From the NCBI GenBank assembly GCA_913043005.1, contig CAJWKU010000008.1:1-64000 (forward strand): 64,000 nucleotides of DNA, given 5' to 3'. Positions 51,191 through 59,394 of the stretch are shown piece by piece. A program made the position numbers and the translations under genes. Numbering within the stretch: position 1 is the stretch's first letter; every line of letters starts with the position of its first letter. Source of the stretch: an uncultured Cryomorphaceae bacterium (lineage in GTDB: Bacteria; Bacteroidota; Bacteroidia; Flavobacteriales; Schleiferiaceae). The notes under the pieces were generated by a model that was given only the letters and a program-made list of their open reading frames with translations, searched no databases and was not told where the DNA came from.

Positions 51191-54124
51191 ATGTTTATTA
51201 GCCATAGCGCATATAGCTTTAAATTTGGAGTATTAAAAACAAGAGATGTTTTATGCATGGCGGAAAAGCACGGCTGCACACCTCTTGTTTTAGCCGAAAT
51301 AAATAGTACTGCAGGCATACTTCCTGCTCTTCAAGACGGAAGAGTACCAATACAGCCAGCTGTTGATTTTAGAAGCAGGGGGTTACGCATAGCCGTCTTA
51401 TTACCTGAGTCACCACTTGGCTTTCAGCGACTCAACTCCTGGCTAAGCGGCGCTAGAGTTAACTTAACACTAAAGATACCACAGATTGAAGATGTGAGAA
51501 TCATTTACCCACTGAGCAACGCACCGACTAGAAAGCTTTTTTTTAACGAATGGATTGGAGTTGAGCATCATGAACAGATAAGAGCACTTCGCCATCAATC
51601 TCATGACCGGTGTTTGGCTTGGTCAACACTAGCTTTCCGAAATACGAGTGATTTCAATAGCCATAAGCTACTGAGGGCAATTGATAAAAATGGAACACTA
51701 ACTAACCTAAATACAGATGAACACTTAGCTAATAACCACTACTGGGAAGATGCTAAATTCATTAAAGAACGATTCTCCAAAAGTCTATGGCGATCTAGTC
51801 AAATATTCTTAAAGTCTTTACCAGATTGGGATTCATTTATAGGTAAGGGTAGTGGGGGTAAAAATCAAGAAACGTATACAGGCTCTAAAAGAAAGGACAA
51901 GGCACTACTTAATCAATTATGTATAGATGCTCTGAGTCATAGATATCAATATGTAAATCAAAATATTATAAATAGACTAAATAAGGAGTTAGAAATAATT
52001 GAGGAAAAGTCATTTTCATCTTACTTTTTAATTAATTGGGACATAGTACGCTACGCTCAAAAGCAAAGTTTCTTTTATGTAGGGAGAGGAAGTGGCGCAA
52101 ATAGCATAGTAGCTTATCTTTTAAAGATAACTAATGTAGACCCCATAGATCTAGATCTCTATTTTGAAAGATTTATAAATATATATAGAAAATCTCCGCC
52201 GGATTTTGATTTAGACTTCTCTTGGAGGGATAGGCAGCATATAACTAAATATATCTTTAATAGATTCCAACACACTTCACTTTTAGGGGCCTGTAATACA
52301 TTTCAATATAGATCTATTGTTAGAGAGTTAGGTAAAGTATTTGGTTTACCTAAAATTGAAATTGATGATCTGTCAGACAGAAAAATAAAGCCTGGAGATA
52401 AATTAATTGAACGCATACTTAAATATGCCGACAGATTAAAAGGACTGCCTAGTAGAATGTCTATTCACTCTGGAGGCGTTCTTATTTCACAAGATTCTCC
52501 ACATGCGTTCTCAAGCACATTTATTCCTCCAAAAGGGTTTCGTACCGTAGATTTTGACATGCACACAGCAGAAGATGTAGGCCTTCATAAGTTTGACATA
52601 CTAGGCCAGAGGGGGCTTGGTAAAATATCAGAATGCATCGAGATCGTTAAGAAAAATCGCCCAGCAGACGCTGCTAATTTTAATATTCATGATATTCAAA
52701 ATATTAAGTGTGATAATGCAAGTATTTCATTATTAAAAAATGGTAGTGCCATGGGGTGTTTTTATGTAGAGTCTCCAGCCATGAGGAATCTAATGATAAA
52801 ATTACAAACATCTAATTATCTAGAACTTGTAGCTGCAAGCTCAGTTATTCGACCCGGAGTTTCTCAATCAGGAATGATGAGAGAATATATAGAACGACAC
52901 AGGTGTCCAGAGAAACGAACTAAAGCACACCCAATATTATTAAAAATAATGCCTGAAACATACGGGGTTATGATATATCAAGAAGATGTGATTAAAGTTG
53001 CTCATTACTATGGAGGACTAACTCTTGGAGAATCAGATGTCTTACGTAGAGGGATGTCTGGGAAATATAGGTCAAGGGAAGAATTTAAAACTGTTCAAAG
53101 TAAATTTTTTACTAACTGTAAAAAAAAAGGTTATCCCAACTCAGAATCACGAGAAATATGGAGGCAAATTGAAAGCTTTGCAGGCTATGCATTTGCTAAG
53201 GGTCATTCTGCGTCCTACGCAATAGAGAGCTTTCAAAGTCTTTACTTAAAAGCTCGTTTCCCTATTGAGTACATGGTTGCAACTATTAATAATGGAGGTG
53301 GGTTTTATAAGGTTGAGTTTTATCTTCAAGAAGCAAGGAGGTATGGAGCTAAAATCGAATCTCCATGCGTAAATGATGGAGAGTGCACGACTATAGTATG
53401 TTCTCAGAGCCGGGTTATAATAGGTATGAATCAGATATCAGGGATTGATATAAAAATTTGCCAAGCCATTGAACTCAATCGCAAAAAGTATGGTAGATAC
53501 AAATCCTTAGTTGAATTCATTGATCGCCTAAACCGGCAAGGAATTAGCCCTACATTAGAGTCTTTGCTGCTATTGATAAAATCTGAGGCTTTTCGATTCA
53601 CTTATAAATCTAAGCGTTCCCTTTTTTGGGAAGCGCACTACTTACTTGGGCATAAAGAAAAAAAGGAATCAACTCTGTCACTATTTAAATCATCTAAAAA
53701 AAAATTAAAATTACCTGAATTAATAAGCAGTGAGATAGAAGATGCATATGACCAGCTAGAATTATTTGGCTTTAGCTTATGTCATCCATTTAGATTATTT
53801 AGAGAATGGCAAGGCCAAGAGTCTGTATCGATAAAAGATTGGAATAAGTATTTAAATAATTACGTACAGGTAATTGGCTACGTTGTCACAATTAAGAATA
53901 ATATTACTAAACATGGGTCTCAAATGCAATTTGGAACATTTCAAGAATATAGTGGAGATTTATTTGACACAGTTCATTTCCCAATTAAATCGAGTGAAAA
54001 TGTTATTCGGCGAAAAGGAATATACATACTGAAGGGAATTGTCAAGAGTGATCTTGGTTGCTTTAATCTTGAAGTAATTAGTGCTAAAAGTTGCCCAAGA
54101 GTCTCAGATCCTAGATATGATTGA
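51191..54124 (+). CDS. dnaE2: Short DnaE-type polymerase III alpha subunit (error-prone type)
   Basis: A C-family polymerase of 977 residues, shorter than replicative DnaE. The catalytic Asp pair sits in PPDFDLDF (~335-342) and the third Asp in HKFDILG (Asp469). GRGSGANSIVAYLL, the finger residues and SGGVLIS are intact; a C-terminal OB-like part has VIGYVVTIKNNITKHGSQMQF. The N-terminal PHP domain is decayed: the HxH site reads ISHSAYS and the TD motif AEIN. Together with dinB and the LexA-like gene it makes a likely damage-induced mutagenesis cassette. The name dnaE2 is by analogy. Confidence 0.9.
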   Translation: MFISHSAYSFKFGVLKTRDVLCMAEKHGCTPLVLAEINSTAGILPALQDGRVPIQPAVDFRSRGLRIAVLLPESPLGFQRLNSWLSGARVNLTLKIPQIEDVRIIYPLSNAPTRKLFFNEWIGVEHHEQIRALRHQSHDRCLAWSTLAFRNTSDFNSHKLLRAIDKNGTLTNLNTDEHLANNHYWEDAKFIKERFSKSLWRSSQIFLKSLPDWDSFIGKGSGGKNQETYTGSKRKDKALLNQLCIDALSHRYQYVNQNIINRLNKELEIIEEKSFSSYFLINWDIVRYAQKQSFFYVGRGSGANSIVAYLLKITNVDPIDLDLYFERFINIYRKSPPDFDLDFSWRDRQHITKYIFNRFQHTSLLGACNTFQYRSIVRELGKVFGLPKIEIDDLSDRKIKPGDKLIERILKYADRLKGLPSRMSIHSGGVLISQDSPHAFSSTFIPPKGFRTVDFDMHTAEDVGLHKFDILGQRGLGKISECIEIVKKNRPADAANFNIHDIQNIKCDNASISLLKNGSAMGCFYVESPAMRNLMIKLQTSNYLELVAASSVIRPGVSQSGMMREYIERHRCPEKRTKAHPILLKIMPETYGVMIYQEDVIKVAHYYGGLTLGESDVLRRGMSGKYRSREEFKTVQSKFFTNCKKKGYPNSESREIWRQIESFAGYAFAKGHSASYAIESFQSLYLKARFPIEYMVATINNGGGFYKVEFYLQEARRYGAKIESPCVNDGECTTIVCSQSRVIIGMNQISGIDIKICQAIELNRKKYGRYKSLVEFIDRLNRQGISPTLESLLLLIKSEAFRFTYKSKRSLFWEAHYLLGHKEKKESTLSLFKSSKKKLKLPELISSEIEDAYDQLELFGFSLCHPFRLFREWQGQESVSIKDWNKYLNNYVQVIGYVVTIKNNITKHGSQMQFGTFQEYSGDLFDTVHFPIKSSENVIRRKGIYILKGIVKSDLGCFNLEVISAKSCPRVSDPRYD

Positions 54125-54236
54125 AGTTTAGATTGCAAATTGTTGCCTTTTATATATTAATCATCTTGTCCTATAATATATATTATGTTAACTAATTATT
54201 TACAAACCTCACGCCCACTAATAAAACATCGTTTAT

Positions 54237-56522
54237 TCAAAAATTCAATAATTTAAGCTGACCCCTTTGTTCACTATTATGAAAATTAATAACTCTCAAT
54301 CCTGAGCCATGTCTATCTGACCATAGATATTTAGATTTTGGCAATAGAGTTAATTCATCTATTAAAACTCCTTGAGATGTGGAAATCAAAATTGTCAACT
54401 TCATTGATGAAGAATTCTCAAAAACAACCTGATTCTCATATGGATTTGGATATGCAATGAATGAATTAGTATTCGATTCAACAACGGATAATACTCCATT
54501 GCTTGAGTTTGGGGTTGTATTGTGAAAGAAAATCCATTTTGGATAAGCATCAAACTCCCTACCAAAGCTGGTGTCAGCTGTTTGCTCACTAAAATATATA
54601 TAATCTATGGTGTCAATAACTCCATTATTTCGAAAAAGACCAACCATTTCTCCTGATTTTGACAACTTAAAATTTGCATGGTTACCCCCGATGGATGTAT
54701 CACCTGATGCCCAAATCAATTTATATCCTCCAGAATTAAGATTCTCATTCGGTAGTTTAAACTTGTTTGGATTATTGAATTTATCTGTCAGGAAATAGTC
54801 CCCTAAATCAATACTATTGGGGCTATTGTTATAAATCTCAATCCAATCTGAAAACATTCCAGTATTATCTACTATTGTAGAATTATTCGATGCCATCAAT
54901 TCGTTTATTACCAATCCACCACCAGCTAATCCAGAGGTATTTATAGTATAATATTCATATTCAGCTCTTACGGGTGAAAACTTACCAATAGTTGAATTCT
55001 CCGCATAGATATAATATTGAATGTTAGGAGAGCTTATATTGATACTTTGACCATAGATACCATCGTTAGCAATACCATCTCCGTGAGCACCATCATCTAG
55101 CATTAAAGTGCGTTCAAATGCCGCATTATCGCCATTTCGATAACCTAAAAAAACATCATTCTCATTTGTAACATTTGCAGTTATGAATATGTTTTGACCC
55201 AAAGCTGGATTTTGACTAGACTGGGAAACCAGATTTATGGTCGGTTCAATAGCGGTGAAGTCAGGCTGATTTAAAAGATAATTAGATCTGTTATCCATCA
55301 AATTCTTAATTCCAGGACTTGACCCACCACCTGGTCCGCCACCGGTGCCACTTACATCTGAATTTATATTAGACAGAAAATTTGAGTGAGAAAAAAATTT
55401 ATTTGCATCCAACTGAACACATGAATCAATCATTGAATGTAGTTCTTGGGCTAACGTATAATAGCTACCATTATCAAAATTTTCAATAAGAATGGTCTTA
55501 ATGTGAGCTAAATACATTTTTTTATATCTAGGTATAGAAAGTAATTCCTTTATCAAAGGGTGGGAAGAGCTATTTATTTGTAGTGTATGGGTCATTTGAA
55601 TCTTTGAATTTGTATTTGTCAATATTGACCCTGTCCCCATTGTTGAGCTAATCATGGGAAACTGACCAAATGACTCATTTAAATCCCAAATAATAGATGC
55701 AAATCTTCCATTATCCATCTTATATAAATAATAATTTTGTTTGAAGCCTCCGATATAACTATCTAGGTTTACAAGCACATTATCTAACGCTAACATCCAT
55801 AGAGCTTTATCTACATCGAGAATCTGGTCAACAGCCGAAGTATGGTTTGATAATGTGTCGCAAAGATTTATTAGGTCCCCCCATCCACTTGGTGACTTAA
55901 GTTCATAAGAACCGGTATAGCCCCCAATATTTTGCCCGAGAAAAGATAAATTAGGAAAGCTATTTGTCCCTGGCCCAGCTCCTGACACGGGGTTGCACTT
56001 TAAAAAAGTATTTGAGTTTGAACCAAACCTGTCATCTACAAAAGTCTTAGTTATTGACTCGGAGTTACTGTATAAACCTATTAGATTACTATTTACATAA
56101 ACCATCGCATAATTTGATAATGGTGCATGCATATACTTTCCGATTATTTGGTAAGACAAGACCTCTCTTAGAAACGAAGGATCTTTAGCGACATTGCTGA
56201 GCTTAATATCTTTATATCCCTGATAGTCTTGATTTTTGTAAGTATCGAGTTCAATATGCCAGGGATTTTTGATTTGGTTTGCTGAATAGGTGCTATTGCC
56301 TTTGTACTTAACTCCTACACTGTCAAATACAACACCATTTATCGTTACTGATTGCGCCATAAGATAATTTCCTGAACTTTTTGCCGAATTAAGCAATGAA
56401 TTCCAATTTGATTGAGAAAAACTAATTTCCACAACTTGAATTGTATTTACATCATAAAAAGATTGCGATTTCAAGCTGTTTATGAATAAAATAGAAATAA
56501 AGACCAAGATAAATTTTTTCAT
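54237..56522 (-). CDS. T9SS type A-sorted CotH kinase/lamin-tail protein
   Basis: A 761-residue secreted protein: signal peptide to ~KSQ, CotH domain at ~25-420 (GNSTYSANQIKNPWHI, LREVLSYQI, IIWDLNESFGQF as the catalytic-type D...N site), a lamin-tail domain at ~555-665 (LVINELMASNNSTIVDNTG, DWIEIYNNS), and a C-terminal type A sorting domain (AYPNPYENQV to the end). CotH proteins of spores are Ser/Thr protein kinases; the role of surface CotH in Bacteroidota is unproven. It stands alone, convergent with dnaE. Confidence 0.88.
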   Translation of the reverse strand: MKKFILVFISILFINSLKSQSFYDVNTIQVVEISFSQSNWNSLLNSAKSSGNYLMAQSVTINGVVFDSVGVKYKGNSTYSANQIKNPWHIELDTYKNQDYQGYKDIKLSNVAKDPSFLREVLSYQIIGKYMHAPLSNYAMVYVNSNLIGLYSNSESITKTFVDDRFGSNSNTFLKCNPVSGAGPGTNSFPNLSFLGQNIGGYTGSYELKSPSGWGDLINLCDTLSNHTSAVDQILDVDKALWMLALDNVLVNLDSYIGGFKQNYYLYKMDNGRFASIIWDLNESFGQFPMISSTMGTGSILTNTNSKIQMTHTLQINSSSHPLIKELLSIPRYKKMYLAHIKTILIENFDNGSYYTLAQELHSMIDSCVQLDANKFFSHSNFLSNINSDVSGTGGGPGGGSSPGIKNLMDNRSNYLLNQPDFTAIEPTINLVSQSSQNPALGQNIFITANVTNENDVFLGYRNGDNAAFERTLMLDDGAHGDGIANDGIYGQSINISSPNIQYYIYAENSTIGKFSPVRAEYEYYTINTSGLAGGGLVINELMASNNSTIVDNTGMFSDWIEIYNNSPNSIDLGDYFLTDKFNNPNKFKLPNENLNSGGYKLIWASGDTSIGGNHANFKLSKSGEMVGLFRNNGVIDTIDYIYFSEQTADTSFGREFDAYPKWIFFHNTTPNSSNGVLSVVESNTNSFIAYPNPYENQVVFENSSSMKLTILISTSQGVLIDELTLLPKSKYLWSDRHGSGLRVINFHNSEQRGQLKLLNF

Positions 56523-56584
56523 ATCCTAAAGTTAAAATAATTTATATTATCACAAATAATTAAAAGATTATATACTTTTCAAAC

Positions 56585-57196
56585 TTATTCATACTTATTG
56601 TAAAATAATCGATCTTCTATTGATTTCCATAATATCAAAGAAGCTATTGTGTTGTACGGTGACCATTTTGAAATGAGCTCTTGAAGCTGGTTTTTTGACA
56701 AATCTGTTATATGATAATTTGACTTAATACTATTAATTAAGGCTACATCACCTTTTGAAAATATATCTAATCGGAATAGTGTAAAAATCATAAACATTTC
56801 TATTGTCCACTTCCCTATTCCTTTGATCTGAATTAACTCATCTTCAATTTCTTTGTCAGATGCTTTTTTAAAATTAAAATCTGAACTTTCAAAATATTTG
56901 ATAATATTTTTTATGTATTCAACCTTTCGAAACGAAATGCCGACTGACTGAATTTTATCATTATTTAGATTTAAAATATCCTTATTTGAAATATTCTCGA
57001 TAAGGTTAGCAAATCTTTTTTTTACTGTAATCGCTGCTTTGAAGCTTATCTGCTGTTCAATAATCAGATTCGAAAACGCTCTAGCTAAATCCTCCTCATT
57101 GCGATCATATAAATCAATTTCGGACCCCAGCTTTTTAATTAAAAAAGCCATAATTGGATCCTTATTCAAATGCTCAAAAGCCAAAGTGTAATCCAT
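56585..57196 (-). CDS. AlkA-type DNA-3-methyladenine glycosylase
   Basis: A 203-residue HhH-GPD protein that would remove alkylated purines. The helix-hairpin-helix is LIQIKGIGKWTIEMFMIF and the catalytic Asp is in FSKGDVAL. It lacks the N-terminal TATA-like domain of E. coli AlkA, as in the shorter AlkA/MAG relatives. ATG 57196 is the start; the ATG at 57217 lies in the terminator hairpin that directly precedes. Only 4 bases (GGGT) separate the T run from the start. Confidence 0.85.
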   Translation of the reverse strand: MDYTLAFEHLNKDPIMAFLIKKLGSEIDLYDRNEEDLARAFSNLIIEQQISFKAAITVKKRFANLIENISNKDILNLNNDKIQSVGISFRKVEYIKNIIKYFESSDFNFKKASDKEIEDELIQIKGIGKWTIEMFMIFTLFRLDIFSKGDVALINSIKSNYHITDLSKNQLQELISKWSPYNTIASLILWKSIEDRLFYNKYE

Positions 57197-57200
57197 ACCC

Positions 57201-57229
57201 AAAAAAAAAGCGACCAAGAGATTGATCGC
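57201..57229 (-). terminator. Rho-independent terminator of the TPR gene
   Basis: Read on the minus strand, GCGATCAA-TCTC-TTGGTCGC forms an 8-bp stem (one G-T pair) with a 4-base loop, followed by nine T. It ends the TPR gene, 26 bases after its stop, and abuts the glycosylase start. Confidence 0.85.
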
Positions 57230-57254
57230 GTTTCTTGATCTTCATTAGTGATTT

Positions 57255-58562
57255 CTATAAATCAGAAAGTTCTGACATAATTCGTTTTGCATCATCATAT
57301 TTCCCGAGCTTGTAATAAACTTCTTTCAAGGCTTCCAAGGTTGCTTCATCCTTAGAATTTATAACATATGCTTTTTCAAAGAAAGACAAGGCTTTGGTAA
57401 GTTCATCATTCTTCTCTTTGGTGTAGTTATTATATTTTGTTTTTTCACTTCTACCAAGCTTATTTATCTTTTCTACAACTACGTTCGACTGATCAATATG
57501 CATTAAACCTAGCATATATATTGCATCGAGGTATTTATCATCAGCTTCCATTGCCCTGGTATAGTATTCTCTACCCTTAGATTCATCTTTCTTTTTTTGA
57601 TGATAAATAAAACCTGCATTATATAAATAAAGAGCATTTGAAGGGTCTGAAACTAACGCTTCTTCTAAATTTGACAACGCTCCATCATAATCCTCTTTGT
57701 CAAGATAAGCCTGTAATTGCATTTTTAATAAATCATCATTTTTTGGGAATCTACTTCGCGCAGTAATCAACAATTCATCATAAGCCTCAAGGTCTTCCAA
57801 CTCCATTAACACCCATAGCAATTGTATGTAGATTTCGTGTTGAGTGCTTTCAGATCTTTCGGGGTCTGTCGCACGTTCTGAAGAGACATAGTTGTCAAGT
57901 GTTTTCTTATCCGGAAATGGATATCGTTTGCCATCTTCAATTAAAACTCCACTCCAAGTGATGTTCTTATAATCAAGCTCAATAAGCTTTTCATAAATCC
58001 CTCGAGCTTTGGAAAAATCTTTGTTATCCTGTGAAAGAAAACCAATGTAAGACAAGGTCATCGTGTCAAGGGTTCCGATATATTCTCTGATAGAAAAAGC
58101 TGACTCGTAAGCTTTTACGGATCCAGCTTTGTCTCCTTCATTGAAATTTAAACTTTCAGCAAGCTTAACATAGTCAGAGCCAAGATTTGGGAGTTGAGCT
58201 ATTGCATCTTTTGAATAACGTTTCTTCCCGTTTTTTTCTTCTACCGAAACACATTTTTCAAAAGATTCTTTTACAACATCTAAATATGTGTTTTGAGTGT
58301 TTTCAGGACTATTATACAAAGCATTATATATATTTCCTCGATACAAATAATATTTAGGTAAAAGTTTTGGGATTCTTCCTGAATTCAGCTCTTCCTCTGA
58401 CAATTCAGATATTTTTATCGCTGCCTCATCAATATATTTCTTCGCTTCTGTCAGATCGCCTCTGTCCAATGCGATTTTGGCACTTGATACGCTTGGGGCT
58501 TGACCTAGGCATGCCACAGATATCACTAGGGATGTTAAAAATGCTACTTTTTTCATTTTCAT
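57255..58562 (-). CDS. Exported TPR-repeat protein
   Basis: A 435-residue protein with a signal peptide (to ~LGQ) and TPR-type helix pairs across most of its length, e.g. AKKYIDEAAIKISE, AYESAFSIREYIGTL, DDLLKMQLQAYLDKEDYDGALSNLEEAL region and ALYLYNAGFIYHQKKKDESKG. Such periplasmic TPR proteins act as scaffolds in Bacteroidota. It is a single gene between two terminators on its strand; partners unknown. Confidence 0.82.
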   Translation of the reverse strand: MKMKKVAFLTSLVISVACLGQAPSVSSAKIALDRGDLTEAKKYIDEAAIKISELSEEELNSGRIPKLLPKYYLYRGNIYNALYNSPENTQNTYLDVVKESFEKCVSVEEKNGKKRYSKDAIAQLPNLGSDYVKLAESLNFNEGDKAGSVKAYESAFSIREYIGTLDTMTLSYIGFLSQDNKDFSKARGIYEKLIELDYKNITWSGVLIEDGKRYPFPDKKTLDNYVSSERATDPERSESTQHEIYIQLLWVLMELEDLEAYDELLITARSRFPKNDDLLKMQLQAYLDKEDYDGALSNLEEALVSDPSNALYLYNAGFIYHQKKKDESKGREYYTRAMEADDKYLDAIYMLGLMHIDQSNVVVEKINKLGRSEKTKYNNYTKEKNDELTKALSFFEKAYVINSKDEATLEALKEVYYKLGKYDDAKRIMSELSDL

Positions 58563-58597
58563 TTATTTATGAATGCAAATATAAACCGACATCAATA

Positions 58598-58636
58598 ATA
58601 AAAAACACAGACTAGACCATGCCAGGTCGCTAGTCT
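58598..58636 (-). terminator. Rho-independent terminator after the small outer-membrane protein
   Basis: On the minus strand AGACTAG and CTAGTCT pair perfectly, with an inner ACC/GGT pair and a 2-base bulge, then GTG and six T. It lies about 75 bases after the stop of the outer-membrane protein gene. Confidence 0.7.
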
Positions 58637-58710
58637 TTCTTTGAATAAAATCTTAATTCAAGAAAAATAAATTAAGACCAATTAATCGAGAATATATTTG
58701 AGATATATGA

Positions 58711-59286
58711 TTAAAATCTAAAACCTAATGTAATTGCCCATGTAGGAAGCAAGGCTGTTGAGCCAAGCCATGTTTGACGACCAACACCACCCTCAAAAGT
58801 TACCGATAATTTCTCAGTGGGGCCAAAAACTCCTTTCCAACCAAACATGAAGTTGGTATTAGCACCGTAGTCATCTCCTTCTTCTCCCAGTATGTTTGAT
58901 GGTGGGACCGTATACCATCGAGACCTATGTCTAAATGATAAAAAGCTACCTGAAATACGGTCACCATAAGGTCCTAGATAATACCTTAACCCTACCATTC
59001 CAGTGAAGAGTTCTGAATTGTCAAACAGGGATTTACCAGCACCAATGTCAAATAAAAAAGATGTGCTTGATGCAATTTTAGTTTCAAGCCCTAGTGTATA
59101 CACGCCTTGAAGAAGAGAAATAGGCCTTGTTTGAATTTCGCTATTTGCAGAAATTATTTCCTTTTCTTGTGGCGCACTTACTTCTTGTGTAGATTTCGAA
59201 TCTGAGTCTATGCCAGATTCCATAATAGACTGGGCAGAAAGACTGATTAAACAAATAGAAAAGAACAGCGAATATAATTTTTTCAT
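58711..59286 (-). CDS. Small outer-membrane beta-barrel protein
   Basis: A 191-residue protein with a signal peptide ending LSAQ. After a Ser/Glu-rich segment (~20-60) come alternating hydrophobic strands such as LFDIGAGKSL, GLRYYLGPYG and KLSVTFEGGVGRQTW, ending in GFRF with a C-terminal Phe, the pattern of an eight-stranded barrel. No named family is recognised. It follows gyrA by 108 bases on the same strand with its own terminator, so it may be co-transcribed or independent. Confidence 0.72.
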   Translation of the reverse strand: MKKLYSLFFSICLISLSAQSIMESGIDSDSKSTQEVSAPQEKEIISANSEIQTRPISLLQGVYTLGLETKIASSTSFLFDIGAGKSLFDNSELFTGMVGLRYYLGPYGDRISGSFLSFRHRSRWYTVPPSNILGEEGDDYGANTNFMFGWKGVFGPTEKLSVTFEGGVGRQTWLGSTALLPTWAITLGFRF

Positions 59287-59394
59287 TTCTAAAATTTTAA
59301 TGGTTTAATAAGTTAAATATATAATTAAGTGATTGTATCAAATAATTATATTTTCATAAGGAACTTGATTTGTTTCAGAAAATCATTAATTGAT

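Noticed and set aside
54173-54186. 14-base AT palindrome (ATAATATATATTAT) between dnaE and the CotH gene
   Set aside because: Pure A/T palindromes are expected by chance in such DNA; no T run or box nearby.
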